Shown piece after piece: positions 1 to 12,600 of a stretch of DNA of 64,000 nucleotides. The stretch comes from Turritopsis dohrnii (lineage: Eukaryota > Cnidaria > Hydrozoa > Anthoathecata > Oceaniidae). A model generated the notes under the pieces. The model ran no database searches and was not told the origin of the DNA. It worked only from the letters and a program-made list of their open reading frames with translations. The DNA lies in NCBI GenBank assembly GCA_027922465.2, contig BQMF02000036.1, positions 868,001 through 932,000 on the forward strand, written 5' to 3'. The stretch's first letter is position 1. Each line of letters begins with the position of its first letter. Position numbers and translations under genes: made by a program.

Positions 1-64
1 AAAATGATGATATTCGAGGTTTGTTTGAGTACGCTTTGTCTGACAAGAAACAACCTGACAGAAC

Positions 65-677
65 ATGGACAGCCGAAAGCGTAAGTGTTCCAATGAAAGA
101 GAAATCCATCTAAAAACAAGAAAAGTTACCGTCATCCCAAGTGGAAATCCAGACAGACAGGAAACTGGTTACAAAAGTTTATCGGAAGAACATGATTTGC
201 ATTCAGCTGCAAGCACAAGTGACGATTTACGTCATGAAATTTCATCAAAGAATAACAGTCGACACACCGTCATAAAATCAACAATTTCGGTTGTTGAACG
301 TGGAAGACCAGATGATGAGCGGAGAAGACCAGATGATGAGCGGAGAAGATCAGATGTTGATCGCGAACGGAGAAGACGAGATGATGAGCGGAGTAGACCG
401 AATGTTGATCGGGGAAGACCAGATGTTGATCGGGGAAAACTGGATGATAAGCAGAGAAGACCGAACGTTGTACGGGGAAGACTAGATGATGAGCGGAGAA
501 GATCGATTGTTGATCGGGTTAGACCAGATGTTGATCGGGCAAGGCCGGATAATAAGCAGAGAAGACCGAACGTTGTATGGGGAAGACCAGATGATGAGCG
601 GAGAAGACCGAATGTTGATCGGGGGAGACCAGATGTTGACTATGGAAAGAGAAAGGTGGAGAGTGACTTCAAAAAAG
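65..677 (+). CDS. ZNFX1: ZNFX1-like A exon 1: mixed-charge disordered N-terminus
   Basis: This exon encodes a basic start (MDSRKRKC) followed by a linker and then about 17 copies of a 7-residue unit of the type RGRPDVD/RRRPDDE. The result is a low-complexity tail of alternating Arg and Asp/Glu. The exon ends in AAAAAAG|GTGAGT (phase 1), and its last G joins the TC that opens exon 2 to make a Val codon. The first exon of gene B has the same opening and the same phase, which identifies this exon as part of the gene despite the long intron that follows. Such tails are typical of RNA-granule proteins; that role is inference. Confidence 0.85.
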
Positions 678-3600
678 GTGAGTCCTGATTGCTTTCCTCC
701 TAGCCGTCTTCTTACAGACTGTAGTGATGGAACAACATGAAATAAAGTCCCCTCACTTTAAATTTCAAATCGTGTTTCAAATCGTGTTTCAAATCGTGAC
801 GATATCCCCCATGCTCCTGTGTTTAATACTTGTTTACACTATCAATACACTAGGAAGAGTTGCCAGTTCAAACGAAACAACTGATGATTACAAAAATTTT
901 GAATATTTCAAAACTCTTGGAGAACTTTTCCATTTTCCATTTATGTTTCTATTATGTATTTTAACTTCAGTTTGAGCAGGATTTAAATTCATAATCCTCC
1001 CTTACACAAGATGATCGAGTATTTTCTGGGACAAGGTTGAATTTCTTATCTGAAACTTTTAAATAAATAACGAAGCAGGGAAAAAAATTAGCTTCAAGTT
1101 TGCGTTTAATTGACAGACTTGGTAAACCTTATTACAAGATATTAACAGGCGGACTATTTAACGCGCCATAAATACACGGGTTTCAAAATAAGCGCGTCTC
1201 CATCATAGAAACAACTCCGTGTGAATTTAGCACAAAATTTTCGAGTAAACTTTCAATATAAAATCAAAATGACTTATCATTTGTGCGGTGAAAGGATGTA
1301 GTAATGGTTCTTTTACAGACTTGGAACATAAATGATTCAATACGAGCTAAAGGTTCGCTTATACTCGTAGTTGTTTCTGGCACCGATTTCACTTTTGATT
1401 TTTACTCGAAAAAAATTCATTCGGTAAATTCTATATATATAATTTACGGAACGTTTTGTTTTGAAACCCGTGTATTAACGAACGCGGTCACAAATTAGCG
1501 AGGATGGCCGAACAGACTTTCTTAAAGTGTGCTTTGATTAACACGGTTCAAGGACTGCAATTTTTAAATGGTATTAAATAAACGTGGATTTGATTTTTGT
1601 AGTTTTTGACTCTGGATTAGTTCAAATCATTTGGAAGGTGTATTTTCGAATCCCGAAAGGAAATCAAAACCTTCGTTGCTTACAGAGTTACGAAAGTCGT
1701 AATATATTACCTATATCATAACACACTAGACCAAACTAATTACAACCAGTGTAGGTGCTAATGTCTGCTACACGATTATGCAAAAGTATCCTGAATAAAA
1801 CCGCGTCTAACTCCGAAAGTATGTTTCAAATGAGCCTTTCCCGTGTACGTACCCCGTGACGAAAAATTCAATAAAGGAATAGCCACTCAAAAGTGTGCCC
1901 AAGTTTTGGAGCTCGAAAAACTGAGAAATATAAGGGATCGTTCAAAGCACACTCGACTGTGCGAATCTCTAATAATTTGTTCTTTGATAAATTTCCTCTC
2001 TCTTACCTCAGGCCCATCCAAAGAAAAGTTTGAAAAATAAAATTAAAAAAGCTAAGCTCAGTCTCGTATAAGGTTGACAATAGCCTAAAAATAAACTTTG
2101 ACTTCAGTTTCAAATTCCTCGTATCAAAAACTGACAGATGTCAGTGAAAATGAAATGTATACCTTTCAATGTCGGGTAATTGAAAACAAATTGACGCAAA
2201 AGAAATAAAATATTTTCAAGTAGACCGTTGGCCAAGGGTCAGAAAAGTGATGCTTTTGTGGTGCACCTCCTAGAACCAAAATATTTTTGCAGAATATGAT
2301 AGTTTAATGCACATTGATTTTCAATTTAAAAAGTTGACATGCTGAAAACCCGCAGTTTTCTCAAAAATATCAAACAAAATTTCACAGAATTGTTATTATG
2401 AATTGTATGGAATAGACGGTCATACGCCATTACGGCTCGTCAGATACATTTTACTGAACTTTCATTATCCAATCAAATTGTCCTCGGAGGCCGATATTCC
2501 GGTCTGTGAATTTGAAAATTAAATACAAACAAAAGATGGTAAACAAAGTTGCACGTGCAAGTAGTGTAGTGTAGCAGGAAAGAAACAAGCGTAGCATCAG
2601 TTTATAATTAGTTTTGTATTTTTGTAATAGTAAGTTAGTGTAGAATAGGTTTGTAGAATAGGATAGAGTTGAATTTCAATGAATTGAATATGGAAGAAGA
2701 AAAGAAATGCTGTTGTATACATTTTTCTGGTGTTGCTAATAATAATGAAGATCTACGAACAGTTACTGAAACCAGCCACAGTAAAATTATTGAATATATT
2801 GAAAAATGGAAACATTTAGATGGTGAGGGAAGAGATGTAGCAATTCGAAGCCAATCAGTTGTTCATTTACCATTTATTGAAGAGCAGCTTAGTGTAAGTT
2901 TCCATGTTAAGTGTTATCAACTATTCACCAATGAAACCCAAATTGAAAGAGCCACTAAAAGAGCTAAAAAGCAATGTAATGGAAGTGAAGAAACCGGGAA
3001 TAGCACACAAGAAGCATCAAAGGATGAGTTAAAACAACCTAAGAGAAAGTCTTTACGTTTTTCAGATACTGATACTTCTGCAATTCAGCTGACATCTACC
3101 ACCAGCAAGACCAGAGGTCATGTTCTCCCAAAAGTGCATTATCTGCAAGAAAAGTGAAAAATACTACACATGCAAGGTAGATTTTTAGCTTTGGGATTAT
3201 GCATTGAATTAATTATCTTAATATCATTCTAATGAGGTTTCTTCAGTAGACTATAAATTTGATAAGATTATTTGTTTTGTACTACACTTGTTATGAATTT
3301 TAAACTTTAGATCGAAAAGAAAAGAAAAGCACAAAAATTGAGTCGTGCTGAAACATTAGATGGAGGAGTTTTGCGTAAGGCTGCAGAACAAAAAGAAGAT
3401 GAGTCAGTGCTGATACATGTTAGAGACAGAGATTTTGTAGCAATAGAAGTGCATTATCATAAGCAATGTTATTTAAGTTATACTCAGAATATCAGAAATA
3501 AAAATAATGAAGAAGAAAAAGGCGAAGAAAGGAAAGTCAATGAAAGTTAAGGTAAAGCATTTGATTTGTTTTGCAAAGAGGTAGTGGAAAAAGAATTAAT

Positions 3601-6600
3601 TGAAGAAGGTGAAGTTTTTACATTGAAGAAGCTTTTAAGCAAATTCAAGACATATTTGAACGAAGAAGCAGCAAGGAATTACCAGTCATCCCGCCTTAAA
3701 TCACGTCTTAATCTCACTATACAGATATCATTTTTTACAAACCAAATAGGCAATATCAGAGTGAGATCGTATATTTCAACAGTTCTTCAGTATTAGATGG
3801 ATATGCAAATTTTTCACATCTTGATGTTCAAAGGGAAGAAGAGTGTGATGAGTTATACAAGCAACATAAAAGAGCAAATGAAATCAATTCACCAGCTAAT
3901 TTATATTCTGTTGCTTTACTTTACTTTACGGAATGTTTGATGAAGCTGTATACAGCAAAATTCAGCAAGTCAGATGGAAGTCTCGTGAGTTTTTAGAAAG
4001 GATTGTTGTCCGTTTGGGAGATTTTCATACCCTCATGTCATATTGCAGTGCAATTGCTAAAATATATAAAGATGCTGGACTGAAGGTACTTCCTTTTACA
4101 TTAGGCTTATATTGCATAAGCTTTTTAAATGGTGCAACAGTGTATTTCGCCACAGGAACTCAGAATCGAAGTAGGATAATCCCAATGAATCAAGTAGCAA
4201 GTAAATGGGGTGTCGAATGGTGTAGAGCCTTTCCGGGATTCCATTCTTTTACAGGTATCTTAATCAAAGTGTTAAATTGTTAGTGAAACCTATATTAACT
4301 GATCCATTCCTTTCTATTTAAGGTTGCGATACAACAAGTTCTTTTCTTGGGAGAGGAAAAAATTTTTATTATGTTAATAAAATGCATTTGTCTGTCAGTT
4401 ACCAGGCTTTGCTCTCTCTTTCAGGTAAGTATGACGAAGAATCACTACCACCGACTTACGATGCATTCGTTCAACATTCAAAACGATGTAACTATCAAAC
4501 ATATTCATCTGGAGAAATGCAGTATTTCCTATGGCATATGCTCCATCCCCAAACGGGCATGGGTGGATCGTGAAAGAAGAAACCGGCACAATTGACATCG
4601 TTTGGTTAACGGAGCCAGTAGCTCCAGATGATGTGTTGCAGTTCCTTTCCTGTAAATGCTTGTCTGGTTGTAGTACGCAGCGGTGCTCTTGTGTGAAGGC
4701 GTCTTTTAAGTGTACAGACCTTTGTGGAGGTACAGGATGTCGAAACCAGACCGATTGAACAGGAAATGACTTTGGCGAGGAAAGCATGGATGAATATAGT
4801 GGAAATGACGACGATGATTCATCAGAAGACGACGATTCTAGTGTTTTTTTAGATCTTTAGTTTTGAGGAGGTGTTATAGTGAATGCATAGATCAATTTTT
4901 TAAAAATCAAAAAAGTAGTCAATTGTTTTCAAACCTCTCACGAACAGGTCGTTTAGAGATGCAGATCGAGAATTTAATCGAGCGATGACATGATAAAAGT
5001 GTTTTAAAAGTGATTTAAAATCTGATATTTCAATGTAAAACATGTCAACCTTCTTTTTTTATATCTTTGAAACACAATAACGCTTATTACAGTTGTTTTG
5101 TAATTATTATTACGTGTCGTTGGTACAGAAATAATAGCTTATCGAATAAATCGATAGTAAATCGATTTACTTGCACGAAAATACATAATTACTGGTCAAT
5201 CGATGCTATGTTTCACTATTGCCTTTTTTATGTTCCTATTGACCAAAACTAATAACCCAGAACTATTTTTAATATGAAAATTGCATATACAGCAATGAAA
5301 AATCAAAAACCCGATATGGCACGATACGCCCGATAGATAAAAATTTAAGACTGATTTACGAGAAAACTGCGGGTTTTTGAGATGTCAACTTTTTTGTTTT
5401 GAATTCTCCACATCTTAACACGCAAATATATACAAAAACATTTTGGTTCTAAGAGGTGCACCACAAAAGTGCTACTTTTAAGACGATTTTTAATGCTTGG
5501 CCAACGGTCTAAAGGTGGTAAAAAAAAGACTGTAAACAAGAGCCAGATGGCGCAAAACGGTAGCAGCAAAAGTACTTGCCACAAGAATACTTTTAAATTT
5601 TACTTAAAGTTCTTAAACGTTCTGTAAACGTTATTTCTTGAGATATCTTACTGGTGGAAAACAGGCATAAACGATATTATAATGTTTAAAATTACTAACT
5701 CGTGTAAATAGGGTCTAATCGCAACACACCAGCAATTTAATTTATTAGAAGACAAAAGAATTATACATGCATGAGCTGTTTATAACGTACGTTTTTTTTA
5801 TAAGAGCTTATGTAGAAAAAAAAACGCGTTTCTTCGAAGAAAAAATGTATGTTTTGAATTATAATTTTTTGAAACCGATAATGAATTCAAACAGATAACT
5901 GCCTTTTTTTAACTCGATTTTTGAAAACCTTGATGTTCAAAGACAGAACAGCTAGCTAACAAACGTAGAAAGTAATAAGATAGTCTGATCTGTGCTTTAC
6001 TGACACGAAAAACATATCTATTTTCAAGTGCCAAAGTTCATTGATTCAGTACCATAAAAGTAACTAAAAGTCCCAGTTTTATGTAGACCTATTTGATTAA
6101 TATCCATTCCTTCACCAATTAAGTGATAAAATATCAAAGAAAACGTACCTTATCGGACAAAACTTAGTCGGACAAAATTTTAGTCGGACGAAAATATTAG
6201 TCGGACAAAATTTTAGTCACCTCCAAATATTTTAGTCACTTTTGTCCGACTAATAATTTTGTCCGACTAAAATTTTGGTCCTTTTCTAAAATTTCATAAC
6301 TTATTTAATTTTCGATAAGGATTATTGAAAAGCGTGTGGAAGTGCGCCGATTACTCTAAGTTCAAGGTGTGTATAGTAAAACGAGAGAAAAGGCATATTT
6401 AATAACAGTTTTGCCGATGTGAAAAACATATGTCCAACAAAATCATCATAACACGATGGCACAATTCTGCTGTCGGAAAAAAAACCTAATTGAAAGGGTT
6501 GTAGTATAATTTCATTTTTATCAGTTTATCAGTATAAAAATCTGTTTTCGTTACTGCATTGGCTTCAGGCATTTCTTCTATTATGAATATCTTCTTCATT

Positions 6601-9600
6601 TTGTTTTGAACTACCTTTCTATCACTTCCATGGGAAGTTTCTGTTATTACCGGTGCTTTTCCCTTTTCCTGTGGATTCCTTCCTGGAATAAGTGAGTTTA
6701 TCTGTTTACGAAATGGTCGAGAATCCCTTTAGAACGTAAAGAATAAACAATGAACATCATGAAAACGAGCGTTAATATTATTTATCAAAACACTTTACCA
6801 CTTTAGAAATTGTTTATTTATGACTAAGTCATGTAAAAATATTGTATTCGTTGGTGAGCAAAAAGAAAAGTCATAAAGAAATTATAAATATTTAAAATTT
6901 TGTAATTAAACTGATAAGAAGAAGAGTTCTGAAAAAAATAATTTGGACCAAATATTTAGTCGGACATAATAATTAGTCGGACAAAATTTTAGTCGGACAA
7001 AATTATTAATCGGACAAAATTTTAGTCACTTCCAAAAAATTTAGTCACTTTTGTCCGACTAAGTTTTGTCCGATAAGGTATTTTAAATGTATGTGATTGA
7101 AAACCTTCGAAAATTCAAAAGGCTGCGTTCGTTCATTAGAATGTATATTGAGTTTTTAGTGGGGGACTCGCATACTCTAAATCGTAGGCTAAAAACTGCC
7201 GTTTCGGCCGGAGTAGTAGTAGTAGTAGTGCAGCGATGGTGTAGTGGTTAGTACCCTTGAGTGCGACCGCTGCGACCCGTGTTCGAGTCCAGTCATGTCG
7301 TATCTCAATACACCACTCCGATGCGCTTTAAAAGCAGCGTGTCAGCCCATTAGGAGCCATCGACTGACTGCACACTGGCCTTCGGGCAAGTTAGAGCAAT
7401 GCTATACGTATCTCTGGCGGTAAGTCAACTAACAGTTGCAAGTCGGTGGGCGGAAGAACCAACCATTACGGATGGAAGCCCAAGGACTAAAAACTCCCGT
7501 TACTTACTTACTTACTTACTTACTAGTAGTAGTAGGAGGAGGAGTCCAAGGGTGTTTTAATACGGTATTCGCTTACGCTGCTACCGTAATAAGAAAGGCC
7601 TAATGTTAACTGTTTATAAGTTGGAGACTGTAAGAAATTTGGAGATAAATTTTGTTACGTTCGCCTTAATTCTTAAGTTACAAGTTAAAAAAAATAGACC
7701 AGTCTGAGATTTTGAGTTTTAGCCCTATCTACTTGATTTGGAAGTACCGCAATCAATAAGCGTTTTACCACACACGTTGACTTTCTCAGTATATTCGCAT
7801 CGTTTTATACTACACCTGCAGACTTTTCTCATTAAGTTGCACATGTACTTAGCTTGGTTTCCATATTAGCTAGATCTGCAAATAACATAAGTTATATATT
7901 TTACCATAGTCTCACCTTTAACCAAAAGAACCAAGGGGAATTGCGCCACAACAAGAACCAGAAGCTTGGGTTATAGAAGGCTAGAAGAGTTTAGTACGAT
8001 CCCTAAGGATCGATCCGATGATCTGGTTATGAATGTTTTAAAAGATAAGGCAGCCTTCAAAGCATTATTAACAGATGAAGAACACTTGAAGAAGAAAGAC
8101 TGGATCGAGAAAATTCTACAAATCTTTTCACTCTGCTGCCAGACGTCATTTGACGCCAACAAGACGGAAGTGATGTCGCTTATCATGCACGACGAATACT
8201 TTCGGAAAGTGTCAAAAACAATCCTTATGAAGAAATATTGGCCAACTTCTGAAAGCATTTGCAATGAATCAAAGGAAAAGCCAAAATGTCTAAAGATCGC
8301 CGAATTCGTGTTAGATATTGCTGAAACATATATGGAGATTTTTAAAGACAATATGCTTGATTTTCCCCTTGACCATGTGCAGCTATACATCAATGGGTTA
8401 CCCCACGATCAAGACATTTCAAAAAAGGTAAGAATTCCTTTTGTTTTGATGTACACCTATTGCGCTATATTGGTACCAGTCCTTTTTGGCATAGATGAGA
8501 TACTCTCCTGTAGAAACGTGCAATAAAAAAATAACATAGCTTTTCATCAAACACTCAAATAGTTCAACAATGCTTGCACTTTGAAGTATAAATTACCAGA
8601 GAATATTTTTATTGCCATTATACAATATGGAGGTTAAGTTATTAGGGGTTAAGTTGGTAAATCATAATGGTGTATTTTGAGAATTTAGTTCCCAGACATT
8701 TTTTCTTTGTTTCTGTTCCGTATATCATTGTTCTTTGTTTGTATTTTGTTTGTATCAACATTGTCGTAAACAAAATTCCCATTCTTCATGAAATTAAACT
8801 AAAAGGTATAACTCTGTCCAATTATGATTTTTGAACGAAAGAGGTCAATTTTTGATGGCCACACTTTCCCAAGGAAAACTGTTAAAAAATCTGTAGTTGA
8901 TTGGCTTGAGAGGAAAATCGCATGTGAATGCAAAACGGGGATATCATGTTTGCAATAGCAATGCAAATTTCTCAAAGCTCGTTACCATGTGATGTATTGT
9001 TAAATGCAACTTGATTATAAGGTTTCCTTAACTGCAAAGCACTATGGAACACTGAAAAGCACTATGGGAAACTGCAAAGCACCATGGGACAATTTTTGAT
9101 CATGATCACCAAATCCTCATATCAGCACATGGTTTGGCAAAATAGACATGATTATCATCGTATAAGGTCAAACTTAAAAAATGTTTTAAAATCTATCAAG
9201 AAATGTATTTATCTGGAATTTATTTAAGAGAGGCTTCCACTAACACCCTCTTGACCCCTTAATTACACGCCCTTAATGTTCTTTTTTAGCTCGATAAGCT
9301 GCTCAAGCTCAGGGTGGACTGGATTCAGCAATCTGATCTATCAAAGTCACCTAGAAGTTCTTTTCGCATTAAGAGCATTATTCCAACAGCGGAAGATATT
9401 GACGGACCCACCAAACAAAATTTGTCAGCCATCCCTATACGTGGATCTTTCGAAAGTGGGGAACAGTATCTAGAGACGCATTTTTGGTTGCTACGTGAGG
9501 ATCTGATCCATCCATTGCGCGAAGCCATATTGGAAGAAAAGCAGGCCACACCGTTGTGTGATAAGAAGCATAAACGTTCAATTTACACAGGTGTTCAATT

Positions 9601-12600
9601 GCAAAGCATTGACTATGCACCTATCGGTATCATTCATAAAGTTAACTTCAACAACAAACCGTTCAGTAAGGTAAACTGGAAATACTCCAAGCGACTGATG
9701 CAGAACAACTTGGTCTGTTTTAGTAAAGATAGGTTCCAAACCATGATATTTGCAATCATAGCTGGTAGACGTGATGAGCGTGAGAAGGAGTTAGAGGAAG
9801 GATTGATATCAGTTCGATTTCTGGACGTTGATGAAGCAGAAAAGTATTTTGAAGGTGCAGGTGAAGTTGTGATGGTGGAGAGTAGCGTTTACTTCGAAGC
9901 TTACAAGCACGTGTTGGAAAGCTTGCAAACCATCACACCAGACAACATCCCGTTTCAGAGATACCTCGTTCACTCTGATACAAAACCTGATGAAGGCGAA
10001 ATACGATTGCCCAAATATCTGGAAGAGGTAAACAGTGCACTGTATAAATTGAACAGACCATTGGACATCCATTGCAGTAAGATAGACATTCTGGATGAGG
10101 AATCGTGGGATTTAATTGGGGAAACAAATCTGAATCCTTCACAATTAGATGCAGTTAAAGCGGCCCTTACGAATGAGTTCGTTGTTATTCAAGGTCCCCC
10201 AGGTTGTGGTAAAACACATGTCGGCTTAAGAATAGTGGATGCGCTTTTAAGAAACAAGAAGTTCTGGAGTCCTGAGAATACTGAGTTGCAAATAGATACG
10301 AAGTCTGACGCAGGTTTGGAAAATCACCCCATGTTGCTTGTGTGTTACACAAATCATGCATTAGATCAGTTCGTAGAAGGGCTTGTGGAGCTAGGGTATG
10401 ACAACTTGATCAGAGTTGGTGGAAGAACCAGTGAGAAACTTCGTCGATTTACTCTACAAGAGAAAAGAAAAGAAAGACTAAGTGTGACCCAAATAGATAC
10501 CGTGAAAGTTTCGCGAGATTTAAAAATGGGAAGAGCAGAAAAGATTGTAGAATTAAAAGGCAACGATTTTCTTGGTAGCTTTATAAATGGTGAATTCATC
10601 GAACCAAATATCTACCAATCGGCGTTGAGCCAAGACCATTTCGAATCATTGCGCGAAGACTTCGAATCTTTTGAAGAAAATGGTGCGTTGATCTTTGACG
10701 TGTTTCTAGAGATCGGTGCAATAAATAAGGAAATAATGCTCGCTAAAATCAAAGAAGAAAGACAACGTGCTGATTATGACAACGATTACTATGACAGTGA
10801 AGTTGAAGAGATAGAATTTGATGAAAGGTATGCTCCAATGCTCACTGGAACTCCTATGAACACTAAGCTCTTAAGAGGAATAGACGACAAAGAGGAAAGG
10901 CAAAAAAGTATAGATAAAAGGTTGCCTTCAAAGGATGATGCTATGAGTAAGCGCGAAGCAGATGTTGTCAAAAATGTTTGGAAGTTGTCTGTGAGGCAAC
11001 GTTGGCGTCTGTTTAGATACTGGCTGAGTGCGATGAAGAAGCAGGATTGTAAAGTCCGTGAAGAAAAGATCCAAGAGTTTGAAAACATATGCAAGCAAAT
11101 CAACGAAGTGGATCAAAGGAAAGATGAACTTAATCTTCGTGACGCAGACGTGATTGCCATGACAACGACTGGTGCAGCAAAACACAGACGAATTTTGGCC
11201 AATTTGAAACCAAAAATTGTGGTGATTGAGGAAGCTGCCGAAGTTCTAGAGGCTCACGTGATAACATCGCTGACGTCATCAGTAGAGCACTTAATTCTGA
11301 TTGGGGATCATAAACAGTTAAAGCCAAAACCATCGGTTTATCAGTTGGCCAAGAGGTAAATACGTTCTTTCTGGTATCGTCTACGCAAAAACAAACATGC
11401 TTAGCTATAGTCGAATCTCTACAATTCGAACTCTTTGTTATTCGAACGAATTTCATAGTCCCTCCATAACTTATTTCTTTATAAATGAACCACCTTAATG
11501 AGAACTTTCCATATATCGAACCTTTTTTTGGTTAATGAGGTCTTCGAATTAGAGAGAGTGCACTGTATTTGCATTGAAATCTATGTTGATAAAAATCACA
11601 ATTATTAAACATGAAATAAATAGTTTATATATGATCATAACTGAATTCAAAAAAAAGGAAGAAAAAAGATCCAATTTGTGAAAAGTTCGAATAACGAAGG
11701 TTTATTAACAAAGAAATAACAGGTGAAGGAACGGTGAATTTGTTCAAATTAGAGAAGGAGACGGAGGTTCGAATCATAAAGATTCCACTGTAGTCTATCC
11801 TAAAGTAATTGCAACAATGCATCAACAGTAAACTATAAATTGTTATTTGTTACATTAATTAGATCCAATATAAATCTGACCCCTTTCTTTGACATAACAT
11901 TAATTAAAGATACGTGATTTTGATTGTCTTTAGGTATCATTTGGACTTATCTTTGTTTGAACGGATGGTCAACAACGGAATGAAAGTGTACACACTTAGC
12001 ACCCAGCATCGAATGCGTCCCGAGATCTCCAATGTCTTACGTCACATTTATCCTAATTTAAAGGATGCAGCTATGGTCAATGATTATCCAAATGTCAAGG
12101 GCGTTGACAGAAATATGTTTTTCGTTAATCATTCCCATTTTGAAAGTGACAACGAAGAAATCAAATCTGTATCAAATGAACACGAAGCATCCTTCCTGGC
12201 AGCTTTATGTAAGTATCTGATTCAGCAAGGTTATGACGGCTCCAAAATTACAGTCATCAGCGGTTATGCAGGACAAACAATGACTTTGAAAACAAAATTA
12301 AGAGAAAAATATCCCCGTGTTCGTGTCACATCCATCGATAACTATCAAGGTGAGGAAAACGATATTATTTTGCTATCGTTAGTCAGAAGCAATAAAAACG
12401 AAAAACTCGGTTTTATGAAAACGGAAAATCGAATTTGTGTGGCATTGTCTAGAGCAAAAGTTGGATTTTTTGCAGTAGGAAATTTTGACATGTTTGTGAA
12501 AGGCAGTGAGATCTGGAAGAAAGTCATCGCTGACGCCAATACTGCTGGTTGTTATGGTGATAAATTGCCTCTTCACTGCGCCAATCATATCGATAACAAA

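Larger units (their letters stand above)
678..7909 (+). other. Intron 1 of ZNFX1-like A, transposon-rich
   Basis: A 7.2-kb intron with a GTGAGT donor and a CCATAG acceptor. The part at 723-1030 aligns by eye with 25575-25925 in intron 1 of gene B, and 2110-2215 aligns with 26200-26310, so the intron was part of the duplication. What B lacks is the 1.1-1.9 kb stretch, the CXC transposon, the 6.1-7.1 kb MITE and the SINE, which account for most of the extra length. The short ORFs outside the listed elements look non-coding. Confidence 0.8.

Noticed and set aside
724..975. ORF of 83 codons with hydrophobic stretches behind exon 1 of gene A
   Set aside because: It lies in intron 1. The corresponding sequence in gene B (25575-25900) has no conserved frame.
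7237..7290. A tRNA gene (A and B box present)
   Set aside because: There is no cloverleaf or anticodon arm that folds. The sequence continues into a SINE body with a (TTAC)n tail and recurs at 30515.
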